The notes under the pieces are model-generated. The model did no database searches, was not told the origin of the DNA, and saw only the letters and a program-made list of their open reading frames with translations. Below, in pieces: positions 37,565-45,858 of a DNA stretch of 64,000 nt; the first letter of the stretch is position 1, and each line of letters starts with the position of its first letter. A program made the translations under genes and the position numbers. Location: NCBI GenBank assembly GCA_018268595.1, contig JAFDWH010000019.1, positions 158,017 to 222,016 on the forward strand, given 5' to 3'. Source of the stretch: Actinomycetota bacterium. Lineage in GTDB: Bacteria > Actinomycetota > Thermoleophilia > Solirubrobacterales > Solirubrobacteraceae.

Positions 37565-37771
37565 CTTGCCCCCTTAATTGCAATCCGTTGACGACACGAC
37601 TGTAATCAATTCGTCCGCACGCGAGAGCGACACCTCGGTCGTGGCGGGGACCGGCCCCTGCCTGTCGGGAGCCATGCACGGTGCCTCGACGCGCTGACCT
37701 TGGCGCGGTTGCCTCCGCGCCCGGCGGGTAGGGGAGTAGGCGTTCCCATCCCGAGAACGAGGAGGAGCAGC

Positions 37772-38383
37772 ATGCGAGTTCCCCGCACCCGCGGCGCCGT
37801 CAGCGGCGCCATCATCGCGCTGTTGGGCGCGTGGGGCGCGCTCGTCCCCTTCATCGGCCCCGCGTTCGGCTACGAGATCGGTCCCACAAACACGTGGCAC
37901 TGGACGAGCGGGCGCCTGTGGCTGTCGGTGATCCCCGGCGTCGTCGCGATCGTCGGCGGCCTGATGCTGATGACGAGCGCCCGCCGGCCGACCGCCTCGT
38001 TCGGCGCGCTGCTCGGCGTGCTCGCCGGCGCGTGGTTCGTCGTCGGACCGACCGTCAGCCAGCTGTGGAACCACGGCGTCAGCCAGGCCGGCGTCGTGCA
38101 CGGGTCGAACACGCTGCAGGTGTTCGAGCTGCTCGGCTACTTCCTCGCGGTCGGCGTGCTGATCGTGTACTTCGGCGCGGCGGCGCTCGGCCGCCTGTCG
38201 GTGCGCAGCGTGCGCGACATCGAGCTGGCCGAAGCGGCGGCGGCGACCGAGACGGGCGCCGCGCCGGCCCCCGCCACCACCCGCGGCGGGCGCTGGCGGC
38301 GCGGCAGCCGGCCGCTGCGCCGCGACCGCGGCGCGACGACGACCCCGGCGGCGCGGCGCGACCCGGTCGTCGGCGACCGCTAG
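37772..38383 (+). CDS. hypothetical membrane protein, four helices
   Basis: 203 residues from ATG with ribosome site GAGGAGGAG. Membrane helices at about residues 10-30, 48-68, 72-90 and 118-142, with a glycine- and aromatic-rich loop (GYEIGPTNTWHWTSGRLWLS) between the first two. The C-terminal 50 residues are cytoplasmic, Arg/Ala/Thr-rich. No recognised family. The 207 bases before the gene contain nothing else. Followed by a terminator hairpin. Confidence 0.7.
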   Translation: MRVPRTRGAVSGAIIALLGAWGALVPFIGPAFGYEIGPTNTWHWTSGRLWLSVIPGVVAIVGGLMLMTSARRPTASFGALLGVLAGAWFVVGPTVSQLWNHGVSQAGVVHGSNTLQVFELLGYFLAVGVLIVYFGAAALGRLSVRSVRDIELAEAAAATETGAAPAPATTRGGRWRRGSRPLRRDRGATTTPAARRDPVVGDR

Positions 38384-38402
38384 CTCCCTTACCGCATCGC
38401 GA

Positions 38403-38429
38403 AGGCGCGCGTCGCTCCGGCGCGCGCCT
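38403..38429 (+). terminator. 9-bp terminator stem
   Basis: AGGCGCGCG (38403-38411) pairs with CGCGCGCCT (38421-38429); T-containing CTTCG follows. It follows the 37772 gene by 19 bases. Confidence 0.65.
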
Positions 38430-38474
38430 CTTCGCGTGCGCTGACCACCCCTGCGCGCGGCGGCGCGCGGCGGT

Positions 38475-38480
38475 TATGCT
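38475..38480 (+). promoter_or_regulatory. -10 box (TATGCT) of the copper operon
   Basis: TATGCT lies 93 bases before the TTG start at 38574, implying a leader of roughly 85 bases. No coding region of note in the leader. Confidence 0.4.
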
Positions 38481-38573
38481 CGCGCGATCCATGGACGCGA
38501 GGACGGTGCCGGCCCACGCCCCCGCCGCGGCCGCCCGCGTCCGGCAATCGGCCATCCTCAGGAGGAGGAGCTT

Positions 38574-39410
38574 TTGAGATCCATGCTGCGCAAGCCGCTG
38601 TGGGCGGTCCTCGTCGTGCTCGTGGCGGCGCTCGCGCTGCCGGCGCTCGCGCCGGCAGCGGCGCTGCCGAAGGTCAGAGTCGTCGCGAGAGGACACGCGG
38701 TGACGGTCACCGGCGCGGACGCGCTCGCGCCCGGCGCGACCACGTTCGCGTTCTCCGGCACCGGCAAGGAGGTCGACCTGCTGGTCGTGCGTCTCAAGCC
38801 GGGCAAGACCGCAGCGGAGCTGCTCGCCGCCGCGTCGAGACCGAGAGCGGACCCGACGAAGCTGCAGGACGAGTTCGGCGACTTCGTCGCCGGCGGCGCC
38901 GCCGGCAGAGGCCTGAAGCTGTCGGTCGACGTGGAGCTGACGGCAGCCGACTACGTCGTGCTCGACATCACGAAGCAGAAGCCGAAGCAGGTCGCGACGT
39001 TCACGGTCGCCGGCATCCCGACGGGCGCGGCGCTCCCGACCACGAGCGCGTCGGTCACGCTGAAGGACTTCAGAATCAAGGCGCACGGGACCTTCCACAA
39101 GCGCGGCGGCATCACGGTCCACAACAACGGGCCCTCGCCGCACATGCTGATCGCGTTCCCGCTGCGTCCCGGCGCGAGCAAGAAGGACGCGCTGAAGTTC
39201 CTCAAGCGCGGCAAGGAGAGACAGTTCGGCAGACTGATCGGGGGCCCGCCCGTCGCCCTGATCCAGCTGATCACGCCGGGCGTGACGGACGTCGTGCACG
39301 CGAAGCTGCGCACCGGCACGTGGGTGCTCGCCTGCTTCTACGCCGACGCCCGCTCGAGAGGCATGCCGCACATGATGCTCGGCATGGAGACCGCCATCCG
39401 AGTCAAGTAG
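38574..39410 (+). CDS. secreted cupredoxin-like protein
   Basis: 278 residues from TTG (ATG at 38583 is an alternative); AGGAGGAGGAG ends 3 bases before the TTG. Signal peptide LWAVLVVLVAALALPALAPAAA. Middle is a beta-rich domain. The C-terminal part (HGTFHKRGGITVHNNG, SPHMLIAFPL, WVLACFYADARSRGMPHMM, LGMETAI) carries His, Cys, His and Met in an order resembling atypical blue-copper folds, so copper binding is likely but not certain. Its TAG stop overlaps the GTG of the multicopper oxidase (TAGTG). First of three co-transcribed copper genes. Confidence 0.75.
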   Translation: MRSMLRKPLWAVLVVLVAALALPALAPAAALPKVRVVARGHAVTVTGADALAPGATTFAFSGTGKEVDLLVVRLKPGKTAAELLAAASRPRADPTKLQDEFGDFVAGGAAGRGLKLSVDVELTAADYVVLDITKQKPKQVATFTVAGIPTGAALPTTSASVTLKDFRIKAHGTFHKRGGITVHNNGPSPHMLIAFPLRPGASKKDALKFLKRGKERQFGRLIGGPPVALIQLITPGVTDVVHAKLRTGTWVLACFYADARSRGMPHMMLGMETAIRVK

Positions 39411-40333
39411 TGCGCGGGCGACCGCGCCTCATCAGCACGGTCCTCGCGGCCGCGGCGGCGCTGCTCGCCGTCGCGGCCGCACCCGCCGTCGCCGCCACGC
39501 GCAGCTACTGGATCGCGGCCGTGCCGATCAGCTGGAACGTCGTGCCGAGCGGGCACGACGCGATCATGCACATGCGCTACCCGCGCTCGCAGACGGTGCT
39601 GCGCACGGTCGTCTACCGGCGCTTCACGCCCGGCTGGAAGCGCGCGCTGCCCGACCGCGACCAGGTCGGCATCGACGGGCCGCTGCTGCGCGCGCGCGTC
39701 GGCGACCGCATCGTCGTGCACTTCCTCAACCGCGACACGCTGCGCCGCGACCCGCACTCGATGCACTTCCACGGCGTCAGCTACCGGCCCTCGTCCGACG
39801 GCTCCTACCTGCCCGGCTTCTCGGGCCCCGACGCGGTCGTCCAGCCGGGCAGATCGTGGACGTACCGCCTCACCGCCGGGCCCGACAGCGCCGGCGTGTG
39901 GCCCTACCACGACCACTCGCCCTCGATGGACGACTCGATCGCCGGCGGGATGTACGGCGCGCTGTCGATCCGCGGCCGCGGCGAGCGCGCGCCTGACCGC
40001 GAGTTCGTCGTCTTCCTCGCACAGACGCTCGGCTTCATGACGATCGACGGCCGCGCGTTCGTCGGCAACACGCCCGTCTTCCACGCGCGCGTCGGCGACC
40101 TCGTGCAGTGGGACGTGCTGACGCTCGGCGACGCGTTCCACACCTTCCACGTCCACGGCCACCGCTGGCGCGCGCCCGGCGGCGTCACGCGCGACACGGT
40201 GACGATCGGCCCGGCGGAGTCGATGCGGATTCGCTGGCGCGAGGACGCGCCTGGCACGTGGATGTACCACTGCCACGTCGAGAGCCACATGAACATGGGG
40301 ATGATCGGGATCTACCGCGTGGCGCCGCGATGA
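39410..40333 (+). CDS. two-domain multicopper oxidase
   Basis: 307 residues from GTG overlapping the previous stop. Signal peptide LISTVLAAAAALLAVAAAPA. Copper ligands: HSMHFHG (HxH) and WPYHDHS (HxH) in domain 1; HTFHVHGHR, then MYHCHVESHMNMGM with the type-1 Cys, His and Met in domain 2. This is the two-cupredoxin layout of small laccases and nitrite reductase-like oxidases, which work as trimers outside the membrane. Substrate not predictable: phenols, Cu(I) or metals. Overlaps the next gene by 4 bases. Confidence 0.92.
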   Translation: MRGRPRLISTVLAAAAALLAVAAAPAVAATRSYWIAAVPISWNVVPSGHDAIMHMRYPRSQTVLRTVVYRRFTPGWKRALPDRDQVGIDGPLLRARVGDRIVVHFLNRDTLRRDPHSMHFHGVSYRPSSDGSYLPGFSGPDAVVQPGRSWTYRLTAGPDSAGVWPYHDHSPSMDDSIAGGMYGALSIRGRGERAPDREFVVFLAQTLGFMTIDGRAFVGNTPVFHARVGDLVQWDVLTLGDAFHTFHVHGHRWRAPGGVTRDTVTIGPAESMRIRWREDAPGTWMYHCHVESHMNMGMIGIYRVAPR

Positions 40334-40974
40334 GGCGGCGCGCGCTGCTGGCGGCCGCCGCCGGCGCGGCGCTCGCGGCGGGGACCGTCGCGGCCGCGCC
40401 GGCGGCGATGCACCACGACGGCGCGTCCGGCGACCGCGTGACGATCTCCGGCAGCACGTTCAGACCTGGGACGCTGACCGTCGACGTCGGCACGCGCGTG
40501 ACGTGGCGCAACGACGACTTCACGCAGCACACGGTGACCGCCGACGACGGCTCGTCCGACTCCGGTCGCCTGTCGAACGGCGACACCTACGCGCGCACGT
40601 TCGCCACGGCCGGCCGCTTCACGTACCACTGCACGATCCACGCGTTCATGCGCGGCACGGTCGAGCTCGTCGACCCGCACGTGCAGCACGGCAAGCCGCC
40701 GCCGAGCGGCGCGGGGCAGGGGATCGCGCTGCGGCTCGCCGGCGGCGTCCTGCGTGTGCGCACCGACCCGCCGCGCCCGCACGCGCGCGCCGTCGTCGAG
40801 CGCTGGTGGCGCGAGCGCTTCGCCTGGCGCGTGGTCGGCCGCCTGCAGCTCGACGCGCACGGCGCCGGCGCGCTGCGGCTCTCCCGCGCGCAGCGGGGGC
40901 GCGGGCGCTTGCAGGTCGTGCTGCCGGCGGCGGACGGCCAGCCGCGCAGCCGCGCGCGCCTGCGGGTCGGCTGA
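40330..40974 (+). CDS. secreted plastocyanin-like cupredoxin
   Basis: 214 residues with signal peptide (RRRALLAAAAGAALAAGTVA). The single blue-copper domain has the N-terminal strand TFRPGTLTVDVGTRVTWRND, then ligand His in DFTQHTVT and the loop YHCTIHAFM (Cys, His, Met). A C-terminal 80-residue strand-rich, Arg-rich extension follows. Likely electron carrier for the adjacent multicopper oxidase. ATG overlaps its TGA. Confidence 0.9.
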   Translation: MRRRALLAAAAGAALAAGTVAAAPAAMHHDGASGDRVTISGSTFRPGTLTVDVGTRVTWRNDDFTQHTVTADDGSSDSGRLSNGDTYARTFATAGRFTYHCTIHAFMRGTVELVDPHVQHGKPPPSGAGQGIALRLAGGVLRVRTDPPRPHARAVVERWWRERFAWRVVGRLQLDAHGAGALRLSRAQRGRGRLQVVLPAADGQPRSRARLRVG

Positions 40975-41000
40975 CCGCTCGCGGGCGGCGCGGCGGCTGG

Positions 41001-41006
41001 TAGCGT
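41001..41006 (+). promoter_or_regulatory. leaderless -10 box (TAGCGT) of add
   Basis: TAGCGT ends 8 bases before ATG 41015. Confidence 0.55.
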
Positions 41007-41014
41007 CGCCCTCG

Positions 41015-42016
41015 ATGAGCGCCTACCCGAAGATCGAGCTGCACGTCCACCTCGAGGGCGCGGTCTCGCCGGAGCTGCTGTTCGCGGCGGCGAGACGCAA
41101 CGGCTGCGCGCTGCCGTTCGACTCCGTCGAGGCGCTGCGCGACTTCATGCGCTTCCGCGACTTCGACCACTTCATCGAGGCGTGGCTGGCGACGACGACC
41201 GTGCTGCGCAGCGCCGAGGACTACCGCGAGCTGGTGCTCGACTACGCGCGCCGCGCGCAGGCGCAGGGCGCGGTCTACGTCGAGGGGATCTTCTCGCCGA
41301 CCGAGCGGCTGCCGCTGGGGGTCTCGATGCAGGAGAACTTCGAGGGCTTCTGCGACGGCGTGCAGGCGGCGCGCGAGCAGCTCGGGATCGAGGTGCGCCT
41401 GACGCCCGACATCACGCGCTTCGTCGAGCTGGAGGTCGCCTGCGAGCTGGCCGAGTGGTGCGTCAGATACCGCGACCGCGGGATCGTCGGGCTGGGGCTC
41501 GGCGGCCCGGAGGTCGGCTACCCGCCGGAGCCGTACGCGCGCGCGTTCGAGATCGCGCGCGCCGGCGGGATCGCGTCGGTGCCGCACGCGGGGGAGACGG
41601 AGGGGCCGAGCTCGATCCGCGGCGCGCTCGACGCGCTGCACGCCGACCGCATCCGCCACGGCGTGCGCGCGGTCGACGACCCCGGCCTGCTGCGCGAGCT
41701 GGCCGACCGCCGGATCGTGCTCGACGTGTGCGTGATCTCGAACGTCTGCCTCGGCGTCGCGCCGTCGGTCGCCGCGCATCCGCTGCCGGCGCTGCTGGCG
41801 GCGGGAATCCCCTGCACCGTCAACACCGACGACCCGACCTTCTTCGACTGCGAGCTGGAGGCCGAGCACGCCGCCGCGCGCTCGCTCGGCGCCGACCCGC
41901 GCGCGCTGTTCGAGGCGGGGATCGCCGGGGCGCTGTGCGACGAGGCGACGAAGGACACGCTGCGCGCGGTCGGCGCGGCGCACGACTGGTCCGCCGCTGC
42001 CGGCGTTCCCTCGTAG
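41015..42016 (+). CDS. add: adenosine deaminase family protein
   Basis: 333 residues. Amidohydrolase zinc ligands: KIELHVHLEGA (HxH), SVPHAGETEG (His and Glu), IRHGVRA (His) and NTDDPTFF (Asp pair). Hydrolyses adenosine to inosine and ammonia; aminodeoxyfutalosine deaminase is an alternative in actinobacteria because the two families are close. I favour adenosine deaminase without strong proof. Monocistronic with a leaderless promoter. Confidence 0.85.
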   Translation: MSAYPKIELHVHLEGAVSPELLFAAARRNGCALPFDSVEALRDFMRFRDFDHFIEAWLATTTVLRSAEDYRELVLDYARRAQAQGAVYVEGIFSPTERLPLGVSMQENFEGFCDGVQAAREQLGIEVRLTPDITRFVELEVACELAEWCVRYRDRGIVGLGLGGPEVGYPPEPYARAFEIARAGGIASVPHAGETEGPSSIRGALDALHADRIRHGVRAVDDPGLLRELADRRIVLDVCVISNVCLGVAPSVAAHPLPALLAAGIPCTVNTDDPTFFDCELEAEHAAARSLGADPRALFEAGIAGALCDEATKDTLRAVGAAHDWSAAAGVPS

Positions 42017-42023
42017 CGATCGC

Positions 42024-42029
42024 TACAGT
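42024..42029 (+). promoter_or_regulatory. leaderless -10 box (TACAGT) of cysK
   Basis: TACAGT ends 11 bases before ATG 42041. Confidence 0.55.
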
Positions 42030-42040
42030 CCGCGGCGGCA

Positions 42041-42970
42041 ATGCCGCAAATTCCGATCAACATTGCCGAGCATGTCGGCCGCACGCCGATGGTCCAGCTC
42101 ACGCGGCTGCTGCCGGAGGGCTGCGACTGCCAGCTGTTCGCGAAGCTGGAGGCGTTCAACCCCGGCGGCTCCGTCAAGGACCGCATCGGCGTCGCGATGA
42201 TCGAGGCGGCCGAGCGGGAGGGCCGCATCGAGCCCGGTCGCACGACGATCGTCGAGGCGACGAGCGGCAACACCGGCATCGCGCTCGCGTTCGTGTGCGC
42301 GGCGAAGGGCTACGAGCTGGTGCTGACGCTGCCGCAGGGGATGAGCCGCGAGCGCGAGGGCCTGCTGCGCCTCTACGGCGCGCGCGTCGAGATGATCGAG
42401 TCGCTCGGCGGCATGCACGAGGCGGTCGAGGCGGCGAGAGCGATGGCCGCCGGCGACGACATGTTCCTGCCCGACCAGTTCGCGAACCCCGCCAACCCGG
42501 AGGTCCACCGCCGCACGACCGGCCCGGAGATCTGGGAGGCGATGGGCGGTCGCGTCGACGTGCTGGTCGCCGGCGTCGGCACCGGCGGCACGATCACCGG
42601 CGCGGGGGAGGTGCTGAAGGCGCGCAACCCGGACTGCCGCGTCGTCGCGGTCGAGCCGGCCAGCTCGCCGGTGCTGTCCGGCGGGCGTCCCGGGCCGCAC
42701 AAGATCCAGGGGATCGGCGCCGGCTTCGTGCCGGCGGTGCTGAACCGCGACGTGCTCGACGAGGTGATCGCGGTCGACGACGAGGACGCGATCGAGACCG
42801 CGCGGCTGCTCGCGCGGCGCGAGGGCGTGCTGGCCGGCATCTCGTGCGGCGCCGCCGTGTGGGCGGCGCTCCAGCTGGCGCAGCGGCCCGAGTCGCGCGG
42901 GGCGCAGATCGTCGCGGTGCTGCCCGACTCCGGCGAGCGCTACGTCTCGACGCCCTTCTTCGCGCCGTAG
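42041..42970 (+). CDS. cysK: cysteine synthase (O-acetylserine sulfhydrylase)
   Basis: 309 residues. PLP enzyme of fold type [13 protein letters not shown] lysine in [11 protein letters not shown], phosphate loop ATSGNTGIA, glycine-rich [10 protein letters not shown], and ISCGAAV near the end. Makes cysteine from O-acetylserine and sulfide. Adjacent cysE supplies the substrate. Confidence 0.95.
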   Translation: MPQIPINIAEHVGRTPMVQLTRLLPEGCDCQLFAKLEAFNPGGSVKDRIGVAMIEAAEREGRIEPGRTTIVEATSGNTGIALAFVCAAKGYELVLTLPQGMSREREGLLRLYGARVEMIESLGGMHEAVEAARAMAAGDDMFLPDQFANPANPEVHRRTTGPEIWEAMGGRVDVLVAGVGTGGTITGAGEVLKARNPDCRVVAVEPASSPVLSGGRPGPHKIQGIGAGFVPAVLNRDVLDEVIAVDDEDAIETARLLARREGVLAGISCGAAVWAALQLAQRPESRGAQIVAVLPDSGERYVSTPFFAP

Positions 42971-42975
42971 CGCAT

Positions 42976-42981
42976 TACCCT
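42976..42981 (+). promoter_or_regulatory. leaderless -10 box (TACCCT) of cysE
   Basis: TACCCT ends 7 bases before ATG 42989; cysE therefore has its own promoter 18 bases after cysK. Confidence 0.55.
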
Positions 42982-42988
42982 AGGCGGC

Positions 42989-43741
42989 ATGCCCGCCACC
43001 TTCGCCCGCGTGTGGAAGGAGATCCGCCGTGACGTGCGCGCCGCGCAGGAGCGCGATCCCGCCGCGCGCGACGTCGGCTCGAGCGAGATCCTCGCGATCT
43101 GGCCGGGCGTGCACGCCGTGCTGGCGCACCGCGTGGCGCACGCGCTGTTCGAGGCGCACATCCCGTTCGCGCCGCGCCTGATCGCCGGCGTCGCGCGGCT
43201 GCTGACGGGGATCGAGATCCACCCGGCCGCGCGGATCGGCCGCGGCCTCTTCATCGACCACGGGATGGGCGTCGTGATCGGCGAGACGGCCGAGATCGGC
43301 GACGACGTGACGCTCTACCAGGGCGTCACGCTCGGCGGCACCGGCTTCTCGTGCGGCAAGCGCCACCCGACCGTCGAGGACAACGTCACGATCGGCTCGG
43401 GCGCGAAGCTGCTTGGCCCCATCACGGTCGGGCACGGCTCGAAGATCGGCGCCAACACGGTCGTGATCCACGACGTGCCGCCGAACTCGACCGTCGTCGG
43501 CAACCCCGGCCACCCGGTCCGCATCGACGGCAGACGGCCGGAGGGCCCCGACGCCGACTGGGTCCACCTGCCGGACCCGATCTCCGACGCGATCAAGGGC
43601 CTCGCGAGCCGCATCGGCGCGCTCGAGCGCGCGCTCGCCGAGCGCGGCGTCGACCCCGCCACGATCCCCGGCGACGGCGACGGCGACGGCAACGGCGAGC
43701 CGCTGCGCGCCGCGCGCGGGCCGAATCCGGCCGGCGGCTGA
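42989..43741 (+). CDS. cysE: serine O-acetyltransferase
   Basis: 250 residues. The left-handed hexapeptide helix starts at IEIHPAARIGRGLFIDHGMG; then VVIGETAEIGDDVTLYQGVT, LGGTGF, KRHPTVEDNVTIGSGAKLLG; the catalytic His is in FIDHGMG and His in KRHP. The C-terminus is an unusual Gly/Asp/Asn run (GDGDGDGNG) past the normal end. Acetylates serine for cysK. Confidence 0.96.
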   Translation: MPATFARVWKEIRRDVRAAQERDPAARDVGSSEILAIWPGVHAVLAHRVAHALFEAHIPFAPRLIAGVARLLTGIEIHPAARIGRGLFIDHGMGVVIGETAEIGDDVTLYQGVTLGGTGFSCGKRHPTVEDNVTIGSGAKLLGPITVGHGSKIGANTVVIHDVPPNSTVVGNPGHPVRIDGRRPEGPDADWVHLPDPISDAIKGLASRIGALERALAERGVDPATIPGDGDGDGNGEPLRAARGPNPAGG

Positions 43742-43829
43742 GCCCGGCGGCTCGCGTGTCGCGCGTCTCGCCGTCGCACCGGCGGCGTGCGGTCGCGAAT
43801 CGTCTGGCCAAGCGCCGCCGGGCCTCCCG

Positions 43830-44363
43830 TCACGGGCTCAGCGAGGACTGGAGCGAATGGTCCTCGTCGGTCGCGAGCAGCACGGCCACCCTAGTGAGGG
43901 GGAATCGTGGGGAGCCCTCCGCGCTCGCTTGCCGCTCACGCGTCTGAAGGCCGAGTTCCCCGATGCGGGCGATGTAGATGCTGGTGAGCGGCTCCAGCTC
44001 GGCGATCGCGTCGGCGTCGAGCGCAGCCGTGAGGTCGCCTCTGCCGTTCTCGCGCTCGAAGTCCGAGACGAGCAGCCTCGCGCGGAGTCCCCACAGCAGC
44101 GAGGCAGCGCGGCCCCGGTCGGCCAGTTGGTAGTGGTGGACGGAGACGCCTCGGCGCTGGGTGTGGCCGGTGAGTCTGAGGATGCCGCGCTGGGCGAGGA
44201 AGCGGACGTGGTAACTGACTGTGCCGAGCGGTAGGCGCAGCACGGCGGCCACGTCGACCGGCGTCGCCGTCCCGTTCGCGAGGAAGCACCCGAGGATCTC
44301 CACGCGATACGGATGTCCGAGCGCGTGAAGCCAGCTCCCCGTGGCCGCGTGACTGACCGTCAC
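43830..44363 (-). CDS. ArsR-like winged-helix regulator
   Basis: 177 residues from GTG 44363; the frame is open further upstream (to 44519), but those 52 residues are Arg/Pro-rich and unlikely to be coding. The domain is SWLHALGHPYRVEILGCFLA, then TPVDVAAVLRLPLGTVSYHV, then FLAQRGILRLTGHTQRRGVS: an ArsR-type winged helix without the metal-binding CxC. The C-terminal half is acidic and helical. Nearest to the terpene-synthase/ABC island and possibly its regulator. Codon use is less GC-biased than in core genes. Confidence 0.7.
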   Translation of the reverse strand: MTVSHAATGSWLHALGHPYRVEILGCFLANGTATPVDVAAVLRLPLGTVSYHVRFLAQRGILRLTGHTQRRGVSVHHYQLADRGRAASLLWGLRARLLVSDFERENGRGDLTAALDADAIAELEPLTSIYIARIGELGLQTRERQASAEGSPRFPLTRVAVLLATDEDHSLQSSLSP

Positions 44364-44728
44364 GGCGCGGGGGCCGGCTTGGCGGCGGATCGGTGCTGGG
44401 GGGACGCGAACGGACGCGCGCGACCCCGGATGCCGTGGGGGAAGCTCGGCACCGGGGCCGCGGAGCGCCCGCGGCGCCCCGGCGCGCGACGAAGCGGCTG
44501 CGTGCACATGGGGGGACACGAAGCGCTCGGCGCATGCGGCGGGCGATGGGGGATCCGCCCGCGGGGCGCTCGCAGCACCATCACGGTTGAAGCGCCGACG
44601 GCCACGGATCGTGGTGCGATGCCGCGAGGTGGCTGGGCGTGAACCATGCGCGCGACTCTAGGTTCGCGCCCAACGGTCCTCAATCCCTCGTATTAGGCAC
44701 TCGTGCTAGGGGTCGAGCGATCGCCGCC
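44364..44728. other. gene-free stretch, 365 bases
   Basis: No convincing gene on either strand. It contains the CTAG-type sites at 44656 and 44691-44716. Confidence 0.5.
44691..44716 (+). promoter_or_regulatory. imperfect inverted repeat, possible operator
   Basis: TTAGGCAC-TC-GTGCTAG with one extra G, ending in GCTAGGGGTCGA. Eleven of those 12 bases recur (GCTAGGGGTTGA) on the minus strand at 45839-45850, on the other side of the synthase gene. Confidence 0.4.
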
Positions 44729-45820
44729 TCACGCCGAGCGGAGTCGATGAAGCGCGCGAAGCGCTCGCATGATGGGAGCTTGGATGCGTGGGAGCGAGCC
44801 GGCGGCGCCCAGGACGATGCGCGCGTCGTCGCGCAAGGCCGGTTCGCGTGCTGCGTCCTTGGAGAGGTACATCGCGACCATGCCGGTCGTGATCAGCGCG
44901 TGCCGGGTGCCGCGTTCGAGGCGGCGCGCGCCTGACGCCGAGCGGTGGACGATGTCCGCGAGCCGTTCGACGGCGACGTCGCCGCCCGGATAGTGCGCGA
45001 GGTAGTTGTGGTTGCCGCTCGCGGCATCGTCAGCCTGGTCCACGAACGCGTCGAGCAGCGTGCTGGCCGCGCACGTCCACGGGCTGTAGACGCGTTCGGC
45101 GGCGTCGAGGTCTGCGTGTGGGGTCGGCTCGGCGGCGAGGGCCAGCAGCGCGAGCGTCCACAGCGAGGAGCTTGCGGCGGCGGTCAGCTCGAACCAACTC
45201 GCCTCGCGCTCGTTCGGGAACGCGCGCTGCGCCCATGCGACGAGCGCACGATCACGGCGGAGCGGGTCGGGGTCGTGGTTGAGGACCTGCACGGTCCCCG
45301 CCTGGGCGGCGCGTTGCGCGCGCGCTCGCACGCGGTCGAAACCGGGGAGGGAGCCGCACAGCCGGCGGCACGCCGCGACCAGTGCGTCGAGGTAGCCGTC
45401 GTCTCCGCGCGCCGAGTGGTACCGGAAGTAGTTGGAGGTCGGCGCCTCGGGGGTGAGCGCCTCGGTCAGTGCGAGGTGGAGCTGGCGACCGTTCGCGAGC
45501 GGGTCCTCGCTCGGCCGCTCACTGATCGAGTCGAGGTAGTCCAACATGATCTGGTAGGTCGCGAGCAGCCGCAGCAGCGGCGGGTGCCGACGGCGCGGCA
45601 GGATCGCGAACAGGGCGGCGCCCTCGGTGTTCAGCCGCTCGCGTCGCAGTGTCGCGAGTGCGTCGTGGCGCAGCTCTGGGTCGCCGATGCGCTCCGCGCG
45701 CGCTCTCCAGGCGCGCACCTCGCGTGCGACGCCGGGCAGAATCCATGCCAGCTCGCGCCCCGAGACGGCGAGCAGCGCGCCAACCTGCGGGAGGGTGAGG
45801 GGCGTCGGGTCGGTCGACAC
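44729..45820 (-). CDS. DUF2600 (YtpB-like) class IB terpene synthase
   Basis: 363 residues from GTG. Signature blocks of the family: YQIMLDYLDSISERPSEDPL (compare DYLDNLCDRS in Bacillus YtpB), GRQLHLALTEAL, YFRYHSARGDDGYLDALVAA, a long all-helical middle, WFELTAAASSSLWTLALLAL, and the late acidic LLDAFVDQADD. Bacillus YtpB cyclises tetraprenyl diphosphates to sesquarterpenes. All Asp-rich sites are retained here, so activity is plausible; the substrate chain length is not known. It follows the permease by 38 bases and could be the last gene of that operon. Confidence 0.8.
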   Translation of the reverse strand: MSTDPTPLTLPQVGALLAVSGRELAWILPGVAREVRAWRARAERIGDPELRHDALATLRRERLNTEGAALFAILPRRRHPPLLRLLATYQIMLDYLDSISERPSEDPLANGRQLHLALTEALTPEAPTSNYFRYHSARGDDGYLDALVAACRRLCGSLPGFDRVRARAQRAAQAGTVQVLNHDPDPLRRDRALVAWAQRAFPNEREASWFELTAAASSSLWTLALLALAAEPTPHADLDAAERVYSPWTCAASTLLDAFVDQADDAASGNHNYLAHYPGGDVAVERLADIVHRSASGARRLERGTRHALITTGMVAMYLSKDAAREPALRDDARIVLGAAGSLPRIQAPIMRALRALHRLRSA

Positions 45821-45838
45821 CCGCCAAGGATCTTGATT

Positions 45839-45850
45839 TCAACCCCTAGC
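45839..45850 (-). promoter_or_regulatory. GCTAGGGGTYGA element upstream of the synthase
   Basis: Eleven of 12 bases match the plus-strand element at 44705-44716. It lies 18 bases before the synthase GTG and overlaps an imperfect palindrome (CCTAACGCTAGG). Confidence 0.4.
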
Positions 45851-45858
45851 GTTAGGCG

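Noticed and set aside
44364..44519. N-terminal extension of the ArsR-like regulator
   Set aside because: Arg/Pro-rich without pattern. The domain starts cleanly at GTG 44363. Kept as a note, not as coding.
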